Below, piece by piece: positions 7,502-13,396 of a DNA stretch of 13,396 nt; positions within the stretch are counted from its first letter, which is position 1, and every line of letters begins with the position of its first letter. Made by a program: the position numbers and the translations under genes. The DNA lies in NCBI GenBank assembly GCA_025359585.1, contig JANYFX010000488.1:1-13396 (forward strand), written 5' to 3'. Under the pieces are notes generated by a model. The model searched no databases and was not told the origin of the DNA. It worked only from the letters and a program-made list of their open reading frames with translations. This DNA comes from Rhizobacter sp. (lineage in GTDB: Bacteria; Pseudomonadota; Gammaproteobacteria; Burkholderiales; Burkholderiaceae_C).

Positions 7502-8111
7502 CCGCGCCGCGATCGCCGTGCTGAAACCCGTGCTCACGCGCGCGGCGCGCGGCCTCTCGCGGCTCGGGCTGCGCGCCGACCAGGTCACGCTCGGCGGTTT
7601 TGCGATCGGCATGGGCGCCGCTGCGGCCATCGCCACGCAGCACCCGCTCATCGGCCTCGCCGCCATGTTGCTGAGCCGTCTGTGCGATGGCCTCGACGGC
7701 GCCATCGCCCGCCTCGGCACGCCGAGCGACCGTGGCGCCTTTCTCGACATCTCGCTCGACTTCGTTTTTTACGCCAGCATCCCGCTCGCCTTCGGCGTGG
7801 CCGACCCGGCTGCGAACGCGCTCGCGGCGGCGGTGCTGCTCGGTGCGTTCGTCGGCACGACTTCGACCTTTCTCGCCTTCGCCGTCGTCGCCGCGCAGCG
7901 CGGCTTGCAGAGCACGGCCTCCCCGGCCAAAGGCATCTACTACCTGGGCGGTCTGACCGAAGCGACCGAGACACTCGCCTGCTTCACGCTGATGTGCCTG
8001 TGGCCACAGCACTTCGCGCTGTTCGCTTTCATCTTCGCGGCGTTCTGTGCCCTGACCACGCTCACACGCCTGTGGGCCGGCTGGTCGGTTTTCTCCGAGC
8101 CACGCGCATGA
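7494..8111 (+). CDS. ynjF: CDP-alcohol phosphatidyltransferase family membrane protein, YnjF-like
   Basis: The product has 205 residues, matching E. coli YnjF (about 206). It starts at GTG 7494 and overlaps the ynjD stop by 8 bases. The catalytic signature is complete: D65-G-L-D68-G69, A72-R73, then G81-x3-D85-x3-D89, which binds the divalent metal and CDP-linked donor. About five or six hydrophobic segments surround it, for example near 33-62, 84-103, 105-130 and 155-195. The family transfers a phosphoalcohol group from CDP-diacylglycerol or another CDP-alcohol to an acceptor alcohol at the membrane. The actual donor and acceptor of YnjF-type enzymes are unknown. Location between an importer and a membrane reductase suggests a role in the same pathway, not general lipid synthesis (inference). 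Confidence 0.88.
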   Translation: MFDRAAIAVLKPVLTRAARGLSRLGLRADQVTLGGFAIGMGAAAAIATQHPLIGLAAMLLSRLCDGLDGAIARLGTPSDRGAFLDISLDFVFYASIPLAFGVADPAANALAAAVLLGAFVGTTSTFLAFAVVAAQRGLQSTASPAKGIYYLGGLTEATETLACFTLMCLWPQHFALFAFIFAAFCALTTLTRLWAGWSVFSEPRA

Positions 8112-10267
8112 CACGCAAACAATGGGTTCTGGTCGCCGCCGTGCTTGCTGCGGTGCTGGCGTTTTTTGTGCTCGACATCGGGCGTTACCTGAGCCTCGAC
8201 TTCATCCGCTCGCAGCAGGCCGGGTTCGTGGCGCTGTATGCAGAAAAGCCCGCCGTGGTGATCGCCGTTTTCTTCGCGATCTACATCGCGGTCACGGCAC
8301 TTTCGCTGCCCGGCGCCACCATCCTGACGCTCGCCGCCGGTGCGATTTTCGGCCTGGGTGTGGGCACCGTCATCGCGTCGTTCGCTTCCAGCATCGGCGC
8401 GCTGCTGGCGTTCTGGGTCGCACGCTCGGTGCTGCGCGAATCGGTGCAGAAGCGCTTCGGTTCACGGCTCGCCGAGATCGACCGGGGCATCGAAAAGGAC
8501 GGCGCTTATTACCTCGTCAGCCTGCGCTTGCTGCCGCTGTTTCCCTTCTTCGTGATCAACCTCGTGATGGGGCTGACCGGCATCAAGGCCACCACCTTCT
8601 ACATCGCGAGCCAGATCGGCATGTTCGCCGGCACCGTGGTCTACGTGAACGCGGGCACGCAGCTCGCGCGCATCGGCTCGCTGCGCGACATCGCGTCGCC
8701 CTCCTTGATCGCCTCGTTCGTGCTGCTCGCTGTGTTCCCGCTGATCGCCGGCAGGCTCGTCGATGCGCTGCGCGCGCGCAAGGTCTATGCACAGTGGGCG
8801 CACCTGAAGCCAAAGCGCTTCGACCGCAATCTCGTCGTCATCGGAGCCGGTGCGGCCGGGCTGGTGTCGAGCTACATCGCAGCGGCGGTCAAGGCCAGGG
8901 TCACGCTGATCGAGGCGCACAAGATGGGCGGCGACTGCCTGAACTATGGCTGCGTGCCGAGCAAGGCGCTGATCCGCACCGCGACACTCGTGCAGCAGAT
9001 GAAACACTCCGCGCGCTACGGCGTGGCGTCTGCGAGCGTGAGCTTCAGCTTTGCCGATGTGATGGAACGTGTGGCGCGGGTCGTGCACGAGGTCGAGCCG
9101 CACGACTCGGTCGAGCGCTACACCGCGCTCGGTGTGGACGTTGTGCAAGGGCACGCACGCATCGTCAACCCGTGGACGGTCGAGATCGACCTGGGCAATG
9201 GCCAGCAGCAAACCCTCACCACCCGCAGCATCGTCGTGGCCACCGGCGCACGGCCCTTCGTGCCCGACTTGCCCGGTCTGGCCGAGATCGGCTGCCTGAC
9301 CAGCGACACGCTCTGGGGCCTGCGCGAACTGCCGAAGCGTTTGCTGGTGCTCGGTGGCGGCCCGATCGGCTGCGAGCTGGCGCAGTGTTTCGCGCGGCTC
9401 GGATCGAAGGTCACGCTGGTCGAGATGGCGCCGCGTTTGCTGGTGCGTGAAGACGACGAAGTCTCGGCACTCGTGGCCGAGGCGCTGCGCGCAGATGGTG
9501 TCGAGCTGCTGACGGGCCACAAGGCCCTGCGCTGCGGTGTGGCCGACTCGCGCTTCATCGTGCTCGAATCGGGCGGCCAGGCGAAACGCGTCGAGTTCGA
9601 TCAGCTGCTCTGCGCCGTTGGCCGTGTGGCGCGGCTGAGCGGCTTTGGCCTGGAGGAGCTCGGCATCCATGACCCCGCCACGCCGGCGCGCCCGATCGAG
9701 GCCGACGCCTGGCTGCAAACGCGCTTCCCGAACATCTTCGCGGCCGGCGACGTGGCCGGGCCCTACCAGTTCACGCACACCGCCGCGCACCAGGCCTGGT
9801 ATGCATCGGTCAACGCGCTGTTCGGCAGCTTCAAGAGATTCAAGGCCGACTACTCGGTGATCCCGGCCGCGACCTTCGTCGACCCCGAGCTGGCGCGTGT
9901 CGGCCTGAACGAGCGTGAAGCGAAGCAGCAAGGCGTGGTCTATGAAGTGACACGTTTCGAGCTGAAGGAGCTCGACCGCGCCATCGCCGACAGCGCGACC
10001 ACCGGTTTCGTCAAGGTGCTGACGGTGCCTGGCCGTGACCGCATCCTCGGCGTGACGATCATGGGCGCGCACGCCGCCGACCTGTTGGCCGAGTACGTGC
10101 TGGCGATGAAACACGGCCTCGGCCTGAACAAGATTCTCGGCACGATCCACACCTACCCGACTTTTTCAGAAGCCAACAAATACGCCGCCGGCGAGTGGAA
10201 ACGCGCGCACCAGCCACAGCGGCTTCTGGCGTGGGTGGCGCGTTACCACGCGTGGCGCCGGCACTGA
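8108..10267 (+). CDS. Fusion of TVP38/TMEM64 membrane domain (YdjX/YdjZ-like) with FAD-dependent pyridine nucleotide-disulfide reductase
   Basis: The product has 719 residues and starts in an ATGA overlap with ynjF. Residues 1 to about 230 are a TVP38/TMEM64 (VTT/DedA-like) membrane domain: an N-terminal helix, a block at about 75-110 with GAIFGLGVGT, and the conserved re-entrant region LRLLPLFPFFVINLVMGLTG near 140-160. Residues about 240-719 are a class-I flavin disulfide reductase. FAD binding is at GAGAAG (246-251); the redox-active pair C277/C282 sits in GGDCLNYGCVPSKA; NAD(P) binding is at GGGPIG; the second FAD motif is FAAGDVAG; and there is a full dimer domain. In the C-terminal catalytic motif, HTYPTFSE (681-688), Tyr683 stands where lipoamide dehydrogenase and glutathione reductase have the acid-base His; mercuric reductases also carry Tyr there. 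There is no N-terminal HMA domain and no C-terminal Cys pair, so a true mercuric reductase is unlikely. The substrate is unknown. Confidence 0.9.
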   Translation: MTRKQWVLVAAVLAAVLAFFVLDIGRYLSLDFIRSQQAGFVALYAEKPAVVIAVFFAIYIAVTALSLPGATILTLAAGAIFGLGVGTVIASFASSIGALLAFWVARSVLRESVQKRFGSRLAEIDRGIEKDGAYYLVSLRLLPLFPFFVINLVMGLTGIKATTFYIASQIGMFAGTVVYVNAGTQLARIGSLRDIASPSLIASFVLLAVFPLIAGRLVDALRARKVYAQWAHLKPKRFDRNLVVIGAGAAGLVSSYIAAAVKARVTLIEAHKMGGDCLNYGCVPSKALIRTATLVQQMKHSARYGVASASVSFSFADVMERVARVVHEVEPHDSVERYTALGVDVVQGHARIVNPWTVEIDLGNGQQQTLTTRSIVVATGARPFVPDLPGLAEIGCLTSDTLWGLRELPKRLLVLGGGPIGCELAQCFARLGSKVTLVEMAPRLLVREDDEVSALVAEALRADGVELLTGHKALRCGVADSRFIVLESGGQAKRVEFDQLLCAVGRVARLSGFGLEELGIHDPATPARPIEADAWLQTRFPNIFAAGDVAGPYQFTHTAAHQAWYASVNALFGSFKRFKADYSVIPAATFVDPELARVGLNEREAKQQGVVYEVTRFELKELDRAIADSATTGFVKVLTVPGRDRILGVTIMGAHAADLLAEYVLAMKHGLGLNKILGTIHTYPTFSEANKYAAGEWKRAHQPQRLLAWVARYHAWRRH

Positions 10268-10286
10268 GCACACGGCGATGGCGCAT

Positions 10287-10291
10287 AGGAG
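10287..10291 (+). promoter_or_regulatory. Shine-Dalgarno site of the DUF3047 gene (start ambiguous)
   Basis: AGGAG lies 3 bases before ATG 10295 and 12 bases before ATG 10304. Neither spacing is ideal, so either start may be used; the encoded difference is only three residues. Confidence 0.5.
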
Positions 10292-10294
10292 AAA

Positions 10295-11014
10295 ATGGTT
10301 GCCATGAAATGGCTCGGCATCCTTTGCATCGGCTTCGCGTTCCAGGTGGCGCGGGCCGACACACCACTGCCTTTCGGCGTGGCCGGCAGCGCACCGGCTG
10401 CGCCCTGGCATGTGGCCGGGCTGCCCAAACAGAGCAAACCCTTCACGAAGTTTTCCGTGATCGATCTCGACGGCCGCCGCGCATTGCGCGTCGAGGCCAG
10501 CAGCTCCTACGGCAACCTCGTGCACCCGCTGACACCGGCGCGGCCGGTGGCGCAGTTGCGCTGGCAATGGCGCGCCGACGAGCTGATCGAGGCCGACGAT
10601 CTGCGCACCAAGGCGGGCGACGACACCGCACTCAAAGTCTGCGTGTTCTTCGATCTGCCGCTCGACAAGGTGCCGTTCGTCGAGCGCCAGTTGTTGCGCG
10701 TGGTGCGCAGCCAGTCGACCGAACCCCTGCCCGCCGCCACCGTTTGTTATGTGTGGGACGCCCACCTGCCGGTCGGCACGGCGATCCCCAGCGCGTTCAC
10801 GAAACGGTTGCGCTACAAGGTACTCGAGAGCGGGCCGGCGCGCTTGCACCAGTGGACGACGGAGCGGCGCAACCTCGCGGCCGACTTCATCGAACTGTTC
10901 GGTGACGAGAGCACCGAGGTGCCCGCGGTGACCGGCGTCGCGCTCGGTGCCGACGCCGACAACACGCAAGGCCACAGCCTCGCGCACGTCGCCGACGTGG
11001 TGATCGAGCCTTGA
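10295..11014 (+). CDS. Secreted DUF3047 domain protein
   Basis: The product is 239 residues (236 if the second ATG is used). Residues 1 to about 21 form a signal peptide, MKWLGILCIGFAFQVARA, with likely cleavage before DTPLPF. The mature part matches DUF3047 by its features: an opening FSVIDLDGRRALRVEASSS block, LRWQWRADELIEADDLRTKAGDD near 88-110, FDLPLDKVPF, CYVWDAH near 150, and a C-terminal VTGVALGADADNTQGHS. This looks like a beta-sandwich of carbohydrate-binding type (fold inferred). No catalytic assignment exists for the family. It should be periplasmic. It begins 27 bases after the reductase fusion, so it probably belongs to the same transcript and may act on or bind the transporter's substrate outside the membrane (inference). 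Confidence 0.82.
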   Translation: MVAMKWLGILCIGFAFQVARADTPLPFGVAGSAPAAPWHVAGLPKQSKPFTKFSVIDLDGRRALRVEASSSYGNLVHPLTPARPVAQLRWQWRADELIEADDLRTKAGDDTALKVCVFFDLPLDKVPFVERQLLRVVRSQSTEPLPAATVCYVWDAHLPVGTAIPSAFTKRLRYKVLESGPARLHQWTTERRNLAADFIELFGDESTEVPAVTGVALGADADNTQGHSLAHVADVVIEP

Positions 11015-11042
11015 CACCGCGCGCCGGGTTCGCGAACGCGTG

Positions 11043-11101
11043 ATGCGCCTCGTCGTGCTCGCGAGCCTTTGATGCAGCGCTCACTGCTCGTGACCGCGTG
11101 A
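11043..11101 (+). other. Two chained mini-ORFs leading into the oxidoreductase start
   Basis: ATG 11043 opens a 9-residue frame ending at TGA 11070-11072. ATG 11072 overlaps that stop and opens a second 9-residue frame ending at TGA 11099-11101, which in turn overlaps the GTG start at 11098. The peptides are MRLVVLASL and MQRSLLVTA. No ribosome site is visible before either. This could be a translational coupling leader or chance in GC-rich DNA. The remaining bases of this 83-base gap hold only a short GTTCGCGAAC palindrome at 11028-11037. Confidence 0.25.
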
Positions 11102-12186
11102 AGCACCTCGTCCTGCTCGGTGCGGGCCACGCGCACGTTCAAGTGCTGCACGACCTGGCGCGCGAGCCGCTGCCGGCCGCGCGTGTCACGCTGGTCTCGC
11201 CCTTTGCCGAGCTGGTGTATTCGGGCATGGTGCCGGGGCTGGTGGCGGGGCACTACGCTGCGGCCGATTGCAGCATCGCGCTCGCGCCGCTGGCGGCCCG
11301 CGCGGGCGCCGGGTTCGACATGCAGGCTGCGGTGCGCGTCGATGCCACGGCGCGCGCGCTCGTGCTCGCCGACGGCAGTGCCATGTCGTTCGATGTTCTC
11401 AGCATCGACACCGGCGCCGCGATGGACCGCGACCGCATCCCCGGTGCACGAGAACACGCGCTGTTCGTGCGGCCGATCGAGCACTTCGTGAAGCTGCTGC
11501 AAGCGCTGCTCGACCTGGCCGAGCGCCGCACGCTGAGCCTGGTGGTGGTCGGTGCGGGCGCGGGCGGTGTGGAGCTCGCACTGGCGCTGCAGTACCGGCT
11601 CGGCGAGCGGGCGCGCCTGAGCCTCGTCACGGGCGGCACGCCACCGCTGTCGAGTCATCCAGCGTCGGTGCAGGCACGTGTGCTGCGTGCGCTCAAGCGC
11701 GCTGGCGTCACCGTGTTCGAAGACAGCTGCCGCGAGATCGAAGCCGGCCATGTCGTGCTCGGGGGCGGCGCGCGGCTGGTGTGCGACGCGCCGCTGCTGG
11801 CGACCGGCGCGAGCGCACCGACCTGGCTGGTGCAGACCGGTCTGGCGCTCGACGAACAAGGCTTCGTTGCTACCGGCGCCACGCTGCAGAGCACGTCGCA
11901 CCCGCAGGTGTTCGCGGCCGGCGACGTGGCTTCACGCAGCGACGCGCACCGGCCCCGCAGCGGCGTCTACGCCGTGCGTGCCGGGCCGCCGCTGGCCTTG
12001 AACCTGCGCCGCTTCATGGCCGGTGGGGCGCTGGAGAACCACATGCCACAACGGCACGCGCTCAACCTGATCTCGTGCGGCGAGCGCCGTGCGATCGCGT
12101 CGTGGGGGAGTTGGTCGGCCGAGGGGCGTTGGGTGTGGTGGTGGAAAGACCGGATCGACCGGGCGTTCGTGGCGCACTTTCGCTGA
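11098..12186 (+). CDS. FAD/NAD(P)-dependent oxidoreductase of the SelD N-terminal-fusion type
   Basis: The product has 362 residues from GTG 11098. It carries the first FAD motif GAGHAHV at 8-14, a second dinucleotide motif GAGAGG at 152-157, and FAAGDVAS at about 272-279. No redox-active CxxxxC pair is present, so it resembles NDH-2 or sulfide:quinone reductase type enzymes more than disulfide reductases. The start LVLLGAGHAHVQVL and the early SPFAELVYSGMVPG block are typical of the family that in some bacteria is fused to the N-terminus of selenide, water dikinase (SelD). Here it stands alone; no SelD domain follows. The basic, tryptophan-rich C-terminus (WSAEGRWVWWWKDRIDRAF) could contact the membrane. 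Electron donor and acceptor are unknown. It is 83 bases after the DUF3047 gene on the same strand. Confidence 0.85.
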   Translation: MKHLVLLGAGHAHVQVLHDLAREPLPAARVTLVSPFAELVYSGMVPGLVAGHYAAADCSIALAPLAARAGAGFDMQAAVRVDATARALVLADGSAMSFDVLSIDTGAAMDRDRIPGAREHALFVRPIEHFVKLLQALLDLAERRTLSLVVVGAGAGGVELALALQYRLGERARLSLVTGGTPPLSSHPASVQARVLRALKRAGVTVFEDSCREIEAGHVVLGGGARLVCDAPLLATGASAPTWLVQTGLALDEQGFVATGATLQSTSHPQVFAAGDVASRSDAHRPRSGVYAVRAGPPLALNLRRFMAGGALENHMPQRHALNLISCGERRAIASWGSWSAEGRWVWWWKDRIDRAFVAHFR

Positions 12187-12226
12187 GAGGGGAAGCGCAG
12201 CGCACGTTGCGTGGCGGACCGCTCGT

Positions 12227-12241
12227 GGCACGAAACGTGCC
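12227..12241. repeat. Short perfect hairpin downstream of the oxidoreductase gene
   Basis: GGCACG-AAA-CGTGCC is a 6-bp stem with a 3-base loop, 40 bases after the stop codon. No T-tract follows. It could be a weak terminator closing the upstream cluster or an operator for the next gene. Confidence 0.4.
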
Positions 12242-12269
12242 GACCCGGCGCTCGCTCCCCGGGCACCGC

Positions 12270-12275
12270 TATAGT
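12270..12275 (+). promoter_or_regulatory. Possible -10 element of the HPP-CBS gene
   Basis: TATAGT matches the sigma-70 -10 consensus at five of six bases and ends 10 bases before ATG 12286. No clear -35 box is seen about 17 bases upstream, and no ribosome site lies before the ATG. If used, transcription would begin within a few bases of the start codon, giving a nearly leaderless mRNA. Confidence 0.4.
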
Positions 12276-12285
12276 GCACGGCGCC

Positions 12286-13396
12286 ATGTCCACCCGCCCG
12301 ATCAAGACCCCCACGACCAGCACCCCGAGCGCACGGAGATCGGCCTCCGCATGGGCGCGCGACCTGCTGCCCGCACGCATCACGGTCGATGCGCGAGAGC
12401 GCTTGCGCGTCGCCGCCGGTGCGGCGATCGGCGTGCTGCTGACCGGCCTGCTGTGCCGCCTGGTCGGGTTGCAGGGCAGTGTGCTGCCGTGGCTGGTCGC
12501 GCCGATCGGCGCGAGTGCGGTGCTCGTGTTCGGCGTGCCCGGCAGCCCGATGGCGCAGCCCTGGGCCGTCGTCGGCGGCAACACCGTGTCGGCCCTGGCG
12601 GGCATCGTGTGCGTGCTCGCGTTCGGCGGCGGGCCGTGGGTCGCCGGCCTGGCCGTCGGGCTCGCGATCGCGGCGATGTTCATGCTGCGCTGCCTGCACC
12701 CGCCGGGCGGCGCGTGTGCGCTGGTGACGGTGCTCGGCGCGGTGGCAGACCCGCACTTTGCGATCGTCCCCGTGTTGCTGAACTCGGTCGTTCTGGTCGC
12801 TGCCGGCGTGGCCTACAACACCGCGACGCGGCGGCGTTATCCGCATGGCCAGCAGCATGTTGCGGCGTCGCCCGACACGGCCGCGCATCTCTTCGAAGAA
12901 GCCGATCTGGACGCCGTGATCGCCCGCTACAACCAGGTGCTCGACATCGGCCGCGACGACTTGCAGGACTTGCTGGGGCAGGCCGAGTTGCAAGCCTATC
13001 GGCGCAAGATGGGTGCGACCCGTTGCGCCGACATCATGTCGCGCGAGCTCGTCACGACCGAGTTCGGCACCTCGTTGCAGGACGCCTGGGCGCTGCTTCG
13101 GGCCAAGGGCATCAAGTCGCTGCCGGTCGTCGATCGGGCGCGGCACATCGTCGGCATCGTCACGCTCGCCGACTTTCTCAAGGGGGCCGAACTCGACCTG
13201 CACGCCGGCTGGGCCGGGCGGCTGCGCTCCATGATCCGCGCAACGACGACCTCGCACTCGGACAAGCCCGAGGTCGTCGGCCAGATCATGACGCGAAGGG
13301 TGCGTGTGGCGAGCGCCGACCGGCCGATCAGCGAGCTGGTGCCGGTGTTCGCGGCCACCGGCCACCATCACATTCCGATCATCGATGCCGAACAAC
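12286..13396 (+). CDS. HPP-family integral membrane protein with C-terminal CBS domain pair (3' truncated by window)
   Basis: The frame opens at ATG 12286 and is still open at the window end after 370 codons. Residues 1 to about 40 are a polar, Ser/Thr/Arg-rich start. Residues about 41-180 contain four or five membrane segments with the HPP signature: LVAPIGASAVLVFGVPGSPMAQP near 70-92 and the name-giving HPPGGA at 138-143. A linker of about 60 residues follows. CBS domain 1 runs about 244-303 (CADIMSRELVTTE to HIVGIVTLADFLKG), and CBS domain 2 starts near 328 (VGQIMTRRVRV) and is cut at the edge. CBS pairs usually bind adenine nucleotides and gate the attached membrane part. Some HPP proteins of cyanobacteria and chloroplasts have been linked to nitrite transport, but the substrate here is unknown. 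The 99-base gap upstream suggests an independent transcription unit. Confidence 0.88.
   Translation, partial: MSTRPIKTPTTSTPSARRSASAWARDLLPARITVDARERLRVAAGAAIGVLLTGLLCRLVGLQGSVLPWLVAPIGASAVLVFGVPGSPMAQPWAVVGGNTVSALAGIVCVLAFGGGPWVAGLAVGLAIAAMFMLRCLHPPGGACALVTVLGAVADPHFAIVPVLLNSVVLVAAGVAYNTATRRRYPHGQQHVAASPDTAAHLFEEADLDAVIARYNQVLDIGRDDLQDLLGQAELQAYRRKMGATRCADIMSRELVTTEFGTSLQDAWALLRAKGIKSLPVVDRARHIVGIVTLADFLKGAELDLHAGWAGRLRSMIRATTTSHSDKPEVVGQIMTRRVRVASADRPISELVPVFAATGHHHIPIIDAEQ

Noticed and set aside
8108..10267. Mercuric reductase (MerA) as the identity of the reductase fusion
   Set aside because: It has the shared CxxxxC active site and a Tyr near the C-terminus, but lacks the N-terminal heavy-metal domain and the C-terminal cysteine pair, and no mer genes are nearby.
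11932..13395. 487-residue minus-strand open frame reaching the window end
   Set aside because: It is antisense to the HPP-CBS gene, which shows HPPGGA and CBS motifs on the + strand; the minus translation is Arg/His/Gln-rich and featureless.
1..13396. CRISPR arrays, tRNA or rRNA genes, insertion sequences, integration sites
   Set aside because: No regularly spaced repeats, cloverleaf-like sequences, transposase motifs or flanking terminal repeats were seen on reading both strands; gene spacing is tight throughout and no gap exceeds 100 bases.

Overview
This window is GC-rich, and third codon positions in the real genes are almost all G or C. All ten supported genes lie on the + strand with short gaps or overlaps. 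Codon use and gene content suggest a betaproteobacterium of the order Burkholderiales (inferred, no ribosomal marker present). No tRNA, rRNA, insertion sequence, CRISPR array or phage gene was seen.

Layout. (1) 1-1272 is the C-terminal third of a 5-oxoprolinase / hydantoinase-B type enzyme, cut by the left edge. (2) 1364-3959 is a complete four-gene bufferin operon: a secreted four-cysteine precursor peptide (BufA, DUF2282), a DUF692 multinuclear iron oxygenase (BufB), its DUF2063 partner (BufC) and a DoxX-type membrane protein (BufD). Bufferins are peptides that bind copper through modified cysteines. A perfect 9-bp inverted repeat lies just upstream. (3) 3971-10267 is a tightly overlapping cluster related to the E. 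coli ydjXYZ-ynjABCDEF neighbourhood: a Tat-type periplasmic binding protein (YnjB-like), a double-length permease (YnjC-like), an ATPase (YnjD-like), a CDP-alcohol phosphatidyltransferase (YnjF-like), and a natural fusion of a TVP38/TMEM64 (YdjX/YdjZ-like) membrane domain to a flavin disulfide reductase. (4) 10295-11014 is a secreted DUF3047 protein. (5) 11098-12186 is an FAD/NAD(P) oxidoreductase of the type found fused to the N-terminus of some SelD proteins. (6) 12286 to the right edge is an HPP-family membrane protein with two CBS domains, cut by the window end.

How the genes may work together. The bufferin genes form a known biosynthetic unit: BufB and BufC modify the BufA cysteines in the cytoplasm, BufA is exported, and BufD is a membrane accessory. 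The ynj-type genes overlap by 4-8 bases and so are almost surely co-translated. They combine uptake of an unknown periplasmic substrate with a phospholipid-type transferase and a membrane-tethered disulfide reductase. Only 11 bases separate bufD from ynjB, so one transcript may join the copper peptide operon to the ynj system. Whether that reflects shared function or chance adjacency cannot be decided from this window.

The most interesting candidate system is the cluster from 3971 to 12186. Its protein families are recognisable, but its substrate and overall reaction are unknown.
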